Positions 32,826-42,461 of a DNA stretch of 64,000 nt are shown here, piece by piece. The stretch is from Roseomonas sp. HF4 (GTDB lineage Bacteria; Pseudomonadota; Alphaproteobacteria; Acetobacterales; Acetobacteraceae). A program made the translations under genes and the position numbers. The stretch is from positions 62,001 through 126,000 of the forward strand of contig NZ_STGD01000002.1 in the NCBI RefSeq assembly GCF_005222755.1. Reading direction: 5' to 3'. The notes beneath the pieces were generated by a model. That model was not told where the DNA came from, did no database searches, and saw nothing but the letters and a program-made list of their open reading frames with translations. Every line of letters begins with the position of its first letter. Within the stretch, counting starts at the first letter, position 1.

Positions 32826-34081
32826 GCACGACGAACATCCCGCTGTCCGGCGAGCGCCTTTGGGACAGCCTGATGGAGATGGCGCGGATCGGCGCCACCG
32901 CCAAGGGCGGCTCGAACCGCCAGACGCTGACGGACCTCGATTCCGAGGGCCGCCACCTGCTCCGCCGCTGGGCGGAGGCGGCGGGCTGCAGCGTCGCGGT
33001 CGACCGGCTCGGCAACATGGCGCTGACGCGACCAGGGCGCGATCGGGCGCGGAAGCCCGTCGCCTTCGGCAGCCACCTCGACACCCAGCCGACGGGCGGG
33101 AAGTTCGACGGCGTGCTCGGCGTGCTGGCGGGGCTCGAGATCCTGCGCGCGGTGCACGAGGCCGGCATCGAGACCGAGGCGCCGCTCATGCTCATCAACT
33201 GGACGAACGAGGAAGGCGCGCGCTTCTCGCCGCCCATGATGGGCAGCGGCGCGGCCATGGGCATCTTCACCGAGGCCGAGGTGCTGGCGAAGCAGGACCC
33301 GGAGGGCAAGGCCTTCGGCGCCGAACTCGCGCGCATCGGCTGGCAGGGCGACGCCGACCCCGCCGCGCTGCAGGATATCGCCGCCTATTTCGAGCTGCAC
33401 ATCGAGCAGGGCGCGCTGCTGGAGCGCACCGGCCTCGATGTCGGCGTGGTCACGCAGGCGCTGGCGCAGTCCTGGTACGAGGTGACGGTCGAGGGCGAGG
33501 AAGCGCATGGCGGTTCCCCCATGGCCGGCCGGCGCGACGCGATGATGGCAGCCGCGCCGCTGGTCGCGGCCATCGAGGAGATCGCGCTCGGCGCCGTCGG
33601 TGCAGCAGGCGAGCCGGGGCGCGCGACGGTCGGGCGCCTGACGGTCTATCCCGACAGCCGCAATATCGCGCCGTCGCGGGTCTGGTTCTCGATCGACACG
33701 CGCCACGGCGACCCGGCGCTGCTGGCGCGCATGGGCGAGGAGATCCGCGCCCGCGCCGCCGCCATCGCGGCCGCGCGCGGCGTGCGCATCGCGGTCGAGG
33801 ATTTCTGGCATTCGCCGCTGACGCCCTTCGACCCGGCGCTGGTCGGGCGGGTGCGCGATGCGGCGGTGCGCCTCGGTATTCCGCACATGGACATGCCGAC
33901 GGGCATCGGCCATGACGCGGTCTATGTCGCGCGGAAGGTCCCGGCGGCGATGATCTTCTGCCCCTGCCACGGCGGCATCAGCCACAACGAGGCCGAGAGC
34001 ATCACGCCCGCATGGGCCGAGGCCGGGCTGCGCGTGCTGGCCGATGCCGTGCTCGCCACCGCCGGCATCGCGAAAGGCTGA
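32822..34081 (+). CDS. Zn-dependent hydrolase, allantoate/N-carbamoyl-amino-acid amidohydrolase type
   Basis: A 419-residue M20-like amidase of the AllC/HyuC/beta-ureidopropionase group. GSHLDTQPTGGKFDGVLGV, LINWTNEEGARFSPPMMGSG, YFELHIEQGALLE and HGGSPMAGRRDAM are all present, and PCHGGISHNEAESI supplies the last His. It removes a carbamoyl or ureido group, or another N-acyl group. No hydantoinase or allantoinase gene is near. It forms a unit with the preceding deacylase gene. An M81 peptidase gene follows after 65 bases. Confidence 0.9.
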   Translation: MSTTNIPLSGERLWDSLMEMARIGATAKGGSNRQTLTDLDSEGRHLLRRWAEAAGCSVAVDRLGNMALTRPGRDRARKPVAFGSHLDTQPTGGKFDGVLGVLAGLEILRAVHEAGIETEAPLMLINWTNEEGARFSPPMMGSGAAMGIFTEAEVLAKQDPEGKAFGAELARIGWQGDADPAALQDIAAYFELHIEQGALLERTGLDVGVVTQALAQSWYEVTVEGEEAHGGSPMAGRRDAMMAAAPLVAAIEEIALGAVGAAGEPGRATVGRLTVYPDSRNIAPSRVWFSIDTRHGDPALLARMGEEIRARAAAIAAARGVRIAVEDFWHSPLTPFDPALVGRVRDAAVRLGIPHMDMPTGIGHDAVYVARKVPAAMIFCPCHGGISHNEAESITPAWAEAGLRVLADAVLATAGIAKG

Positions 34082-34146
34082 CGCGCCCGGTGACCGGAGC
34101 GCCGAAGGGCACGAAGGCCTGAACCGGTCGCGCAAACGGAGGAAAG

Positions 34147-35649
34147 ATGACCCGCATCGCCATCGGCGGATTCCTGCACGAGAGCCATTCCTTCGCGCCG
34201 CTGCCGACGGGCTGGGCCGAGTTCGTGAAGCCCGGCGGCTTCCCGCCGCTGCAAAAGGCAGCGACGCTGGTCGAGGCGCTGCGCCCGACCTCCTGCCCCG
34301 CCGCGGGCGCGATCATGATGGCCGAGCAGGAAGGGGTGGAGATCGCGCCACTCGCCTGGTGTTTCGCCAACCCGGCCGGCCCCGTGACGGCCGAGGCCTT
34401 CGAGCGCATCGCGGCCCTGCTTGTTGCCGCGCTGTCGGATGCGCTGGAAGCCGGCCCCCTCGACGGCGTCTATCTCGACCTGCACGGCGCCATGGTCGCG
34501 GTCGGCTTCGATGACGCGGAGGGGGAGGTGCTGCGCCGCGTGCGCGCCGTGGTCGGCCCGGACGTGCCGATCGCCGCCAGCCTCGACCCGCATGCGAACA
34601 AGACCGCGCTGATGGTGCTCCATTCCGACGTGCTGGTGCCCTTCCGCACCTATCCGCACATCGACATGAAGCCCGCCGGCGCTGAGGCCGCGCGGCTGCT
34701 GCTGCGCATGATCCGCCAGGGCCGCCGCCCGGCCAAGGCGTTCCTCGAGCTCGACTATTGGACCCCCCTGCCCGGCCAATGCACAATGGTCGCGCCGATG
34801 GCCGACGTCATGGCCGAGCGCGCGCGGATCGCGCTGGCGCCGGGCGTCTGGGAACTCGGCTTCTGCTTCGGCTTTCCCTACGCGGATTTCCCCGGCTGCG
34901 GCATGGCCATCGCGGCCTATGCCGACACGCTCGGCCAGGCGGAAGATGCTGCCGCCGCGCTCGCCGCCGTCATCGCGGCGAAGGAGACGGAGTTCGCGCT
35001 CGGCGTCCTGCCCGCGGCCGAGGGCGTAGCGCGGGCCATGGCGAACCGCGACACGCAGGGGCCGGTCATCCTCGCCGACACGCAGGACAATCCCGGCGGT
35101 GGCGGGCATGGCGACACGACCGGACTGCTCGCGGAACTGATCCGCCAGGACGCGCAGGGGGCCGTGCTGGCGCCGATGAACGACGCGGAGGCCGCCGCGC
35201 TGCTTCACGCGGCGGGCGAAGGGGCGACGGTCGAACTCGACCTCGGCGGCCGCAGCGACGGCGCGCCGCTGCGCGTCACCGCGCTGGTGGAACGCCTGAC
35301 CGACGGGCGCTTCACGCTGACCGGGCCGATGGGCCAGGGCAATCCCGCCGATCTCGGGCCCAGCGCGCTGATCCGCGTGGCGCCGGGCGTGCGCGTGGTG
35401 GTGGTCAGCCGCAAGATGCAGGCGCATGACCAGGCGCTGTTCCGCCACATCGGCATCGAGCCGGCCGAGCAGCGCATCGTGGCCGTGAAGTCGAGCGTGC
35501 ATTTCCGCGCCGACTTCCAGCCGATCGCGAGCGAGGTCATCGTGGTGACGGCGCCGGGGCCGGTGGTGGCCGATCCTGCGGTGCTGCCCTTCACGAACCT
35601 CCGCCCGGGGCTGCGGCTGCGGCCGGGGGACAACAGGCGGACGGGCTGA
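34147..35649 (+). CDS. M81 family metallopeptidase (MlrC-like)
   Basis: A 500-residue MlrC-family protein. It opens MTRIAIGGFLHESHSFAP, the family's first metal His block. YLDLHGAMVA and ASLDPHANKTALM follow, then LADTQDNPGGGGHGDTTGLL, and SSVHFRADFQPIA near the end. MlrC opens or degrades the linear tetrapeptide product of microcystin; other members have unknown substrates. GGAGG at 34138-34142 gives a strong start. It converges on the ABC importer operon, with about 4 bases between stops. Confidence 0.92.
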   Translation: MTRIAIGGFLHESHSFAPLPTGWAEFVKPGGFPPLQKAATLVEALRPTSCPAAGAIMMAEQEGVEIAPLAWCFANPAGPVTAEAFERIAALLVAALSDALEAGPLDGVYLDLHGAMVAVGFDDAEGEVLRRVRAVVGPDVPIAASLDPHANKTALMVLHSDVLVPFRTYPHIDMKPAGAEAARLLLRMIRQGRRPAKAFLELDYWTPLPGQCTMVAPMADVMAERARIALAPGVWELGFCFGFPYADFPGCGMAIAAYADTLGQAEDAAAALAAVIAAKETEFALGVLPAAEGVARAMANRDTQGPVILADTQDNPGGGGHGDTTGLLAELIRQDAQGAVLAPMNDAEAAALLHAAGEGATVELDLGGRSDGAPLRVTALVERLTDGRFTLTGPMGQGNPADLGPSALIRVAPGVRVVVVSRKMQAHDQALFRHIGIEPAEQRIVAVKSSVHFRADFQPIASEVIVVTAPGPVVADPAVLPFTNLRPGLRLRPGDNRRTG

Positions 35650-35653
35650 CGCC

Positions 35654-36685
35654 TCAGGCGGCGTCGCGCGCGATGGCGGGCAGCGGCATGGCGTCGTCGC
35701 GCTCTTCCTCGACCGCGTGGCACGCCACAAGCGCATCGCCGGCCGGCTTCATCTCCGGCCGTTCACGCTTGCAGCGGTCATTCGCCAGCGGGCAGCGCGG
35801 ATGGAAGGCGCAGCCGGAGGGCGGCGTGATCGGCGACGGCACCTCGCCACCCACCGGGATGCGTTCCCGCCCCGTCATGTCGAGGTCCGGGATCGCTTCC
35901 ATCAGCGCGCGCGTATAGGGGTGGCGCGGGCGGCGGAACAGCGTCTCGGCCGGCGCGAGTTCCGCCAGCCGCCCGAGATACATCACGCCGATCCGGTCGC
36001 TCACCTGGCGCACGACGGCCAGGTTGTGGCTGATGAACAGGAAGGTCAGCCCGAGCCGCTGCTGCAGTTCCTTCATCAGGTTCAGGATCTGTGCCTGGAC
36101 GCTGACGTCGAGCGCGCTGGTCGGCTCATCGCAGACCAAGAATTCCGGGTTCGAGGACAAGGCGCGCGCGATCGAGATGCGCTGGCGCTGCCCGCCCGAG
36201 AACTCATGCGGGAACTTCACGCGATCGAGCGGCGAAAGCCCCACCTGCGTCAGCAGTTCCGCGACGCGGTTCTCCTGCTCGGCCCGCGTCCGAACCAGGC
36301 CGAAGGCGCGGATCGGCTCGGCGATGATGTCGCCGACCCGCCAGCGGGGGTTCAGGGACGCATAGGGGTCCTGGAAGATCATCTGCATGCGCCGGCGCTG
36401 GTCCGCCAGCGCGCGCGCTTCGGCCAGGTCCCTCCCGTCGAAGACCACGGCGCCCGCGGTCGGCGCATAGAGCCCGACGCAAAGGCGCGCGACGGTCGAC
36501 TTGCCGCAGCCGGATTCGCCCACCAGCGACAGCGTCGTGCCCTTCGGGACCGCGAAGGAGATGCCGTCCACGGCGCGGAGCGTGCGCTTGCCTTCCCGCG
36601 CCACCAGGCGCTGGAGCAAGGGGCGGGAGACGTCGAAATGCCGGGCGAGGTCCAGGACCTCGAGCATCGGTGGCGCGTCAGCCAC
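35654..36685 (-). CDS. Dipeptide/oligopeptide ABC importer ATP-binding protein (DppF-like)
   Basis: A 343-residue ATPase with Walker A GESGCGKSTVAR, Q-loop FQDPYASLNPRWRVG, signature SGGQRQRISIA, Walker B FLVCDEPTSALD and switch FISHN (Asn where Asp is usual). The C-terminal PSGCAFHPRCPLANDRC block marks DppF/OppF. It is the last gene of the five-gene importer and overlaps the DppD-like gene by 8 bases. Confidence 0.92.
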   Translation of the reverse strand: MADAPPMLEVLDLARHFDVSRPLLQRLVAREGKRTLRAVDGISFAVPKGTTLSLVGESGCGKSTVARLCVGLYAPTAGAVVFDGRDLAEARALADQRRRMQMIFQDPYASLNPRWRVGDIIAEPIRAFGLVRTRAEQENRVAELLTQVGLSPLDRVKFPHEFSGGQRQRISIARALSSNPEFLVCDEPTSALDVSVQAQILNLMKELQQRLGLTFLFISHNLAVVRQVSDRIGVMYLGRLAELAPAETLFRRPRHPYTRALMEAIPDLDMTGRERIPVGGEVPSPITPPSGCAFHPRCPLANDRCKRERPEMKPAGDALVACHAVEEERDDAMPLPAIARDAA

Positions 36686-37664
36686 GGGCGGCCTCCGTCG
36701 CGTAGAGCCAGCAGGCGGCGCGCGTCGTGCCCGCGTCGATCAGGTCGGGCCGGTCCTCGCGGCACTTCGCGAAGACCTGGGGGCAGCGCGGGTTGTAGGC
36801 GCAGCCCCGCGGGATGGCGGAGAGCCGCGGCATTGCGCCGTCGATCTGCGCGAGGCGCTCGACGCGCCGGTCGAGCGGCGGGATCGACGCCATCAGCCCC
36901 GCGGAATAGGGGTGGCGGGCGTGCTTCACGACCTCCCGCACGGGACCGATCTCGGCGATCCGGCCGGCATACATCACGGCGACGCGGTCGGCGGTCTCCG
37001 CGATCACGCCCATGTCGTGCGTGACCAGCATCATCGCCGTCCCCTTCTCCCGCGCCAGGGTCTTGAGCAGCGCGATCACCTGCGCCTGGATGCTGACATC
37101 GAGCGCGGTGGTGGGTTCGTCCGCCACGATCAGCTTCGGTTCGGCGCAGAGGGCCAGCGCGATCACCACGCGCTGGCGCATGCCACCCGAGAACTCGTGC
37201 GGGTAGCTGTCAATGCGCTGTGCCGCGGCCGGGATGCCGACCAGCTCCAGCCATTCGATCGCACGCTTCTTCGCCTCGGCGGGGCCGATCGGCAGGTGCG
37301 TCGTCATCGTCTCGGCCAGTTGCTTCCCCACGGTATAGAGGGGGTTCAGCGTGGTCAGCGGGTCCTGGAAGATGGCGCCGATCTCGCGCCCGCGGATGCG
37401 GCGCATCTCCTCGTAGCGGAGATTGTCGATGCGCTTGCCGTTCAGCAGGATCTTTCCCCGTGCGATGCGCCCGGGCGGTTCGAGCAGGCCGATGATCGCG
37501 GCGCCGGTCATCGACTTGCCGGCGCCGGATTCGCCGACCACGCCCAGCACCTCGCCGGGGCTGATCGCGAACGACACGTCGTCGAGCGCAACCAGCGTTC
37601 CCCGCCGCGTCGGGAACTCCACGCGCAGGTTCTGCACTTCGAGCAGGGGGGGCGTGTTCGACAT
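36678..37664 (-). CDS. Dipeptide/oligopeptide ABC importer ATP-binding protein (DppD-like)
   Basis: A 328-residue ATPase: Walker A GESGAGKSMTG, Q-loop FQDPLTTLNPLYTVG, signature SGGMRQRVVIA, Walker B LIVADEPTTALD and switch LVTHD. The C-terminal PRGCAYNPRCPQVFAKC segment is the oligopeptide-transporter Cys domain. Its ATG overlaps the DppC-like stop by one base (TGATG). It pairs with the DppF-like ATPase. Confidence 0.93.
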   Translation of the reverse strand: MSNTPPLLEVQNLRVEFPTRRGTLVALDDVSFAISPGEVLGVVGESGAGKSMTGAAIIGLLEPPGRIARGKILLNGKRIDNLRYEEMRRIRGREIGAIFQDPLTTLNPLYTVGKQLAETMTTHLPIGPAEAKKRAIEWLELVGIPAAAQRIDSYPHEFSGGMRQRVVIALALCAEPKLIVADEPTTALDVSIQAQVIALLKTLAREKGTAMMLVTHDMGVIAETADRVAVMYAGRIAEIGPVREVVKHARHPYSAGLMASIPPLDRRVERLAQIDGAMPRLSAIPRGCAYNPRCPQVFAKCREDRPDLIDAGTTRAACWLYATEAARG

Positions 37665-38578
37665 CAGCGGAGCTTCGGGTTGAGCGCGTCGCGCAGCCAG
37701 TCGCCCAGCAGGTTGACCGACAGCACCATGGCAATGAGGGCGAGGCCCGGGAAGATCGTGATCCACCACTCGCCCGAGAACAGGAAGTCGTTGCCGATCC
37801 TGATGAGCGTGCCGAGGGAGGGCTGCGTGGGCGGCACGCCGACGCCGAGGAAGGACAGCGTCGCCTCCGACAGGATCGCGAGGCCGAGGTTCAGCGTGGC
37901 CACCACGAGCACCGGCCCGATCACGTTGGGCAGCACGTGGCTGACCATGATGCGCGCCCGCTTCACGCCGATGACGCGCGCGGCCTGGACGTATTCCTTG
38001 TTGCGCTCGACGAGCGTCGAGCCCCGCACCGTGCGCGCGAATTTCGGCCATTCGCTGATGCCGATGGCGAAGATCACGACGAACAGCGCGATCTGGTCAT
38101 GCGATTCCCGCGGCAGCACGGCGCGCACCACGCCGTCCACCAGCAGCGCGACCAGGATGGAGGGGAAGGTCAGCTGGATGTCGCAGATGCGCATCAGCAG
38201 GCTGTCGAGCGCGCCACCCACATAGCCCGCCAGCAGCCCGAGCGTGACGCCGAGCAGCGTCGCGAAGATGGTGGCCGAAAGCCCGACCAGCAGCGACACG
38301 CGCGCGCCATACATGATGGCCGAGAGCACGTCCCGCCCCTGGTCGTCGGTGCCGAGCAGGTATTCGCGCGCGCCATCCTCCTCCCAGCTCGGCGGCTTGA
38401 AGGCATCCGACAGGTTGAGCGACGCCAGGTCGAAGGGATTGTGCGGCGCGATCAGCGGCGCGAAGACCGCGCCCAGGATGCAGATGGCGGCGACGATCGC
38501 GGAGACGACCGTGACCGGCGACCGCGTGAAGGACCACCAGAGGTCGCTGTCGAAGAAGCGCCTGACGGCAGCGGCCAT
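37664..38578 (-). CDS. Dipeptide/oligopeptide ABC importer permease (DppC-like)
   Basis: A 304-residue inner-membrane protein with a long N-terminal first helix (SPVTVVSAIVAAICILGAVFAPLIAPHNPF) and five further helices, the DppC/OppC layout. The coupling-helix EAA-like motif is AARVIGVKRARIMVSHVLPNV. It follows the DppB-like gene by 3 bases. Together they form the translocation channel. Confidence 0.93.
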   Translation of the reverse strand: MAAAVRRFFDSDLWWSFTRSPVTVVSAIVAAICILGAVFAPLIAPHNPFDLASLNLSDAFKPPSWEEDGAREYLLGTDDQGRDVLSAIMYGARVSLLVGLSATIFATLLGVTLGLLAGYVGGALDSLLMRICDIQLTFPSILVALLVDGVVRAVLPRESHDQIALFVVIFAIGISEWPKFARTVRGSTLVERNKEYVQAARVIGVKRARIMVSHVLPNVIGPVLVVATLNLGLAILSEATLSFLGVGVPPTQPSLGTLIRIGNDFLFSGEWWITIFPGLALIAMVLSVNLLGDWLRDALNPKLR

Positions 38579-38581
38579 GGC

Positions 38582-39565
38582 TCAGTGCCCCCCCTTGCCG
38601 CGGCCGATGCGGAGCCGGGGGTCGACCGCGTAGTAGAGCAGGTCGACGATCAGGTTGATGGTCACGAAGACCAGCGATATCAGCAGCAGGTAGGCGCCCA
38701 TGATTGGCACGTCGGCGGCGCCGACCGACTGGATGAACAGAAGCCCCATCCCCGGCCACTGGAACACAGTTTCGGTCACGATCGCGAAGGCGATGATGGC
38801 ACCGAGCTGCAGGCCCACGATGGTGATGACCGGCACCAGCGTGTTCTTGAGCGCATGGCCGAAATGGACGGCACGGTTCGGCAGGCCCCGGGCGCGGGCG
38901 AACTTGATGTAGTCGGTGCGCAGCACTTCCAGCATCTCGGCCCGCACCAGGCGCATGATCAGCGTCAGCTGGAACAGCCCGAGCGTGATCGCCGGCAGCA
39001 CCAGCGCCTTGATCCCCGACCAGGTCAGGAACCCCGTGCTCCACCAGCCGAGCGCGACCGTGTCCCCCCGCCCGAATGACGGCAGCCAGCCGAGCCAGAC
39101 GGCGAAGACCAGGATGAGCAGGATGCCGATCAGGAAGGTCGGCAGCGACACGCCGATCAGGCTGAAGGTCAGGAAGAAGCGGCTCAGCCAGGAATTCCGG
39201 TACAGCCCCGTGTAGACCCCCATCGGCACGCCGACGAGAAGTGCCAGTGCCGCCGCGGTGAACGCCAGTTCCAGCGTCGCCGGCGCGCGTTCCGCGATCA
39301 GGTCGGCCACGGGGCGGGACAGGCGGTAGGACAGGCCGAATTCGCCCTGCGCCGCATTGCCGAGGAAGACGCCGAACTGTACCCAGAAGGGCTGGTCGAG
39401 CCCGAGTTCCGCCACCAGCGCGTCGCGCTGCGCCTGCGTGTAGTCCTGGCCCAGCATGATCGCCACCGGATCGCCCACATAGGCGAACATGGCGAAGGAG
39501 ATGAGGGCCACCGACAGCAGGACCGGCAGCGCCTGCATGATGCGGCTGATGATGAAGGCGAACAT
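38582..39565 (-). CDS. Dipeptide/oligopeptide ABC importer permease (DppB-like)
   Basis: A 327-residue permease of the DppB/OppB type. MFAFIISRIMQALPVLLSVALISF is the first helix and GDPVAIMLGQDYTQAQRDALVAELGLD the usual periplasmic loop. The coupling motif FARARGLPNRAVHFGHALKNT is clear. About six membrane helices are present. It lies 54 bases after the binding-protein gene. Confidence 0.93.
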   Translation of the reverse strand: MFAFIISRIMQALPVLLSVALISFAMFAYVGDPVAIMLGQDYTQAQRDALVAELGLDQPFWVQFGVFLGNAAQGEFGLSYRLSRPVADLIAERAPATLELAFTAAALALLVGVPMGVYTGLYRNSWLSRFFLTFSLIGVSLPTFLIGILLILVFAVWLGWLPSFGRGDTVALGWWSTGFLTWSGIKALVLPAITLGLFQLTLIMRLVRAEMLEVLRTDYIKFARARGLPNRAVHFGHALKNTLVPVITIVGLQLGAIIAFAIVTETVFQWPGMGLLFIQSVGAADVPIMGAYLLLISLVFVTINLIVDLLYYAVDPRLRIGRGKGGH

Positions 39566-39619
39566 CGGGTCACTCCGCCAGGGGCGCGGCAGCCGGGGCC
39601 GCCGCGCCCGCGGCCAGGG

Positions 39620-41203
39620 TCAGTTCATGCGGGCCCAGCGGAAATACGGCTGGTTGTTCGCCATGTGCGGGATCTGCACATTCGACCGCATCGCCCAGGG
39701 GATCATCTGGTGATGCAGCGGGATGTGCGGCACGTCCTCGCGGTAGATGCGCAGCGCCTCGCGGATCGCGGCGTTGCGGGGCTCGCCGGACTGCGTGACC
39801 ATGACATTGATCAGCTCGTCCATGCGCGGGTTGGAATAGCGCCCGTAGTTCCAGATCCCGTTGCCCTGGCCGCCGTCGCGCGAGCGCAGCAGCGACTGGA
39901 AGGAATAGAGCGCATCGAGCGTCGGCACGCCCCAGCCCAGCAGGTAGATCGAGCTGTCGTCGCGCTGGATCTTCGGGAAGAACAGGTTGAGGGGCATGGC
40001 GTTGAGCTGCGCCCGCACGCCGATCCGCGCCCACATGGCGACGATCGCCTGGCAGATCTGCTCGTCGTTGATGTAGCGGTTGTTCGGGCAGTCGAGCGTG
40101 ATGCCGAAGCCGTTCGGGTAGCCGGCTTCCGTCAGCAGCGCCCGCGCGCGTGCCTGGTCGTAGGGCAGGCGCACGTCCTCGGACTGGGTGTAGCCGTTCA
40201 CCTGCGGCGGGAAGAAAGTGCCGGTCACGACCGACTGGCCGCGCATGGTGGTGCGATGGATCGCCTGGATGTCGATCGCGTGATAGAGCGCCTGGCGAAC
40301 CCGCAGGTCCTTCAGCGGATTGCGGTCCGTCACGTCCGAATAGAGCAGCCGGTCGCGGTGCAGGTCCATCGCGAGGAAGATGGTGCGGACCTCGGGGCCC
40401 TCGAGCACCCTGATGTTCTGCGCCTGGCGCAGCCGGTTGAGATCCTGCAGCGGCGGGTCGAGCACGAAGTCGACCTCGCCCGACAGCAGGGCGGCGATGC
40501 GCGTGGCGTCCGAGGAGATCGGGCGATAGACGATCTCCGTCACGTTCGCCTCGCGGCTGGACGGCTCGCTCCAGCCCCACCAGTCGGCGTTGCGCGCCAG
40601 CACGGTGCGCACGTCCGGCTCCCGGGTCTGCAGGCGGAAGGCGCCGGTGCCGTTGGTCGCGCGGACGGTGTGCATTTCCTCGCGCGCGCGAGTGTTCTGC
40701 GGGCGGGTCGCGTTGTTCGCCTCGGACCAGGCGCGCGACATGATGAACAGCGACGCGACCTTGTTGGGCAGGATCGGGTCCGGCACGCGGGTGATCACGT
40801 CGACGACCATGGGCTCGACGGCCACGGCGCGCTCGATCGTGTCGACGAAGATGCCGTAGTTGGAGGTCGGCGCCTGCGCGCGGGTGATGCTGAACACCAC
40901 GTCGTCCGCGCCGAAGGCCTGGCCCTCGTGGAACTTCACGCCGTCGCGCAGCCAGAAGCGCCAGCGGTTCGGCTCGACCTGCTCCCACCGCGTGGCCAGG
41001 CCGGGCGCGAGGCCGAGGTCCTGCGTACGGCTGATCAGGGTGTCGTAGATCTGCTGCAGCACCATCGTGACGGTGCCGAGGTTCTGGCTGTGCGGGTCCA
41101 TCGTGTTCGGATCGCCCGAGGCGGCCCAGCGCACCGTGCGCGCTTCCGCCATCCCGGCGCCGAGCCCCGCGGCGAGCGCCGCGGCCATCAGCAGCTTCCG
41201 CAT
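39620..41203 (-). CDS. Dipeptide/oligopeptide ABC importer substrate-binding protein
   Basis: A 527-residue periplasmic SBP_bac_5 protein. The signal peptide MRKLLMAAALAAGLGAGMAEA is clear. TVRWAASGDPNTMDPHSQNLG is the typical first strand, FWLRDGVKFHEGQAFGADDVVFS the family core motif, and PLKDLRVRQALYHAIDI the hinge-side motif. It is first of the operon and sets specificity. The neighbours suggest an unusual peptide-like or N-acylated ligand. Its start is preceded by a purine-rich AAGGGGAGAG. No regulator adjoins. Confidence 0.93.
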   Translation of the reverse strand: MRKLLMAAALAAGLGAGMAEARTVRWAASGDPNTMDPHSQNLGTVTMVLQQIYDTLISRTQDLGLAPGLATRWEQVEPNRWRFWLRDGVKFHEGQAFGADDVVFSITRAQAPTSNYGIFVDTIERAVAVEPMVVDVITRVPDPILPNKVASLFIMSRAWSEANNATRPQNTRAREEMHTVRATNGTGAFRLQTREPDVRTVLARNADWWGWSEPSSREANVTEIVYRPISSDATRIAALLSGEVDFVLDPPLQDLNRLRQAQNIRVLEGPEVRTIFLAMDLHRDRLLYSDVTDRNPLKDLRVRQALYHAIDIQAIHRTTMRGQSVVTGTFFPPQVNGYTQSEDVRLPYDQARARALLTEAGYPNGFGITLDCPNNRYINDEQICQAIVAMWARIGVRAQLNAMPLNLFFPKIQRDDSSIYLLGWGVPTLDALYSFQSLLRSRDGGQGNGIWNYGRYSNPRMDELINVMVTQSGEPRNAAIREALRIYREDVPHIPLHHQMIPWAMRSNVQIPHMANNQPYFRWARMN

Positions 41204-41268
41204 TCCCTTGCTCTCCCCTTGTTTGGAAACCCGGCCCCGCCGCCATGGCGGCTCCCGGCCATCGGCGC

Positions 41269-42357
41269 CTATAGGGCGGCCGGCGGCGGCGGGGAAGGGG
41301 TTTGCGCGTCCCCGGCGACGGCGCCGGCGAATTCCAGCATCAGCGTGTAGCCCACCGCCAGCACCACCGGGCCGAGGAAGAGGCCGAGGAAGCCGAAGGC
41401 GAAGACGCCCCCGAGCGCGCCCAGCAGCGTGAGCAGCAGGGGCAGGTCCGCCCCCCGCGCGATGGCCCAGGGGCGGATGAAGTTGTCGACCGAGGAGATG
41501 ACCAGCCCGCCATAGAGCGCCATGAAGATCCCCCACCCCGTCTCCCCCTGGGTGAACAGCCAGAGGGTCGCGGGGATCCAGATGAGCGGCGCGCCGACCG
41601 GGAAGATCGAGATGACCCCCGTCACCACGGCCAGCAGCCCGGCCTGCGGCACACCGGCAATGCTGAGTCCGATCCCGGTCAGGATGCCCTGCGCGACGGC
41701 CGTGCCGATCAGCCCCCAGACCACGCCCCGCGTCACGTCCGCGGTCAGGCGCAGCATGCGCGTGCCCGTGTCGCCGCCGAGGCGCCCCATCAGCGCCTTC
41801 AGGCGTTCCGCCATGGCTGGCCCGTCGCGGTAGAAGAAGAAGGCCAGCAGGATCGCGAGCAGCAGTTCCGCCAGCCCCGAGAGCACCGCCAGCAGCACCG
41901 CCACCGTGTGCTGCGTGATGGTCCCCGCATAGGGCCGCAACAGCCCCGCGACGCCGAGGAGGTCGAACTCCCCTTCGCCGATCCAGGCCATGACGTAGGG
42001 CCCGACCACGGGCAGCGACGCGAGCCAGGCGCCAAGCCCAGGCAGGCCGCCCACCAGCAGGCGCTCGATCGAGGCGCTGAGCGCCTCCACCTCCCCGCGC
42101 CGGGTCGGCGCAGCCAGCACGATCGGCAGCCCCACGAGCAGGAACATCGCGAGCACCATCAGCCCGGCCGCCCAGGACGGGCGGATGCCTGCCCGATCGC
42201 GCAGGACGGCGAAGACCGGCCAGGTCGAGAACGCCAGGATCGCCGCCCAGAGCAGGGCCGAGATGAAGGGTCGGAGCACCAGGAGGCAGGCGACGGCGAG
42301 CGCCGCCAGCGCGGCGAGGCCGACCAGGCGGGCGGCGCGCTGGGTTTGCAGGGCCAT
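41269..42357 (-). CDS. AI-2E family transporter (PerM/YdiK-like)
   Basis: A 362-residue membrane protein with about eight helices, including LAALAVACLLVLRPFISALLWAAILAFSTWP at the N-terminus and the conserved ISIFPVGAPLIWIPA and DNFIRPW blocks. The latter two define the AI-2E exporter superfamily. Members export autoinducer-2 or act as Na/H antiporters; which applies here is open. The start was set at the ATG 9 bases after AGG; an ATG three codons earlier has no proper spacing. It ends about 65 bases before the SBP start and reads the same way, so it could share a promoter with the importer. Confidence 0.88.
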   Translation of the reverse strand: MALQTQRAARLVGLAALAALAVACLLVLRPFISALLWAAILAFSTWPVFAVLRDRAGIRPSWAAGLMVLAMFLLVGLPIVLAAPTRRGEVEALSASIERLLVGGLPGLGAWLASLPVVGPYVMAWIGEGEFDLLGVAGLLRPYAGTITQHTVAVLLAVLSGLAELLLAILLAFFFYRDGPAMAERLKALMGRLGGDTGTRMLRLTADVTRGVVWGLIGTAVAQGILTGIGLSIAGVPQAGLLAVVTGVISIFPVGAPLIWIPATLWLFTQGETGWGIFMALYGGLVISSVDNFIRPWAIARGADLPLLLTLLGALGGVFAFGFLGLFLGPVVLAVGYTLMLEFAGAVAGDAQTPSPPPPAAL

Positions 42358-42461
42358 GGCAGGCATCCTGCCGCAAGCGCCCGCGGGTGGCGAGGCCGGG
42401 CTGGCGGCCAGGCGCCTGCCGATCTAGCCTCGGCGCCTCAGGCCACAGGGGACATGCCGGA

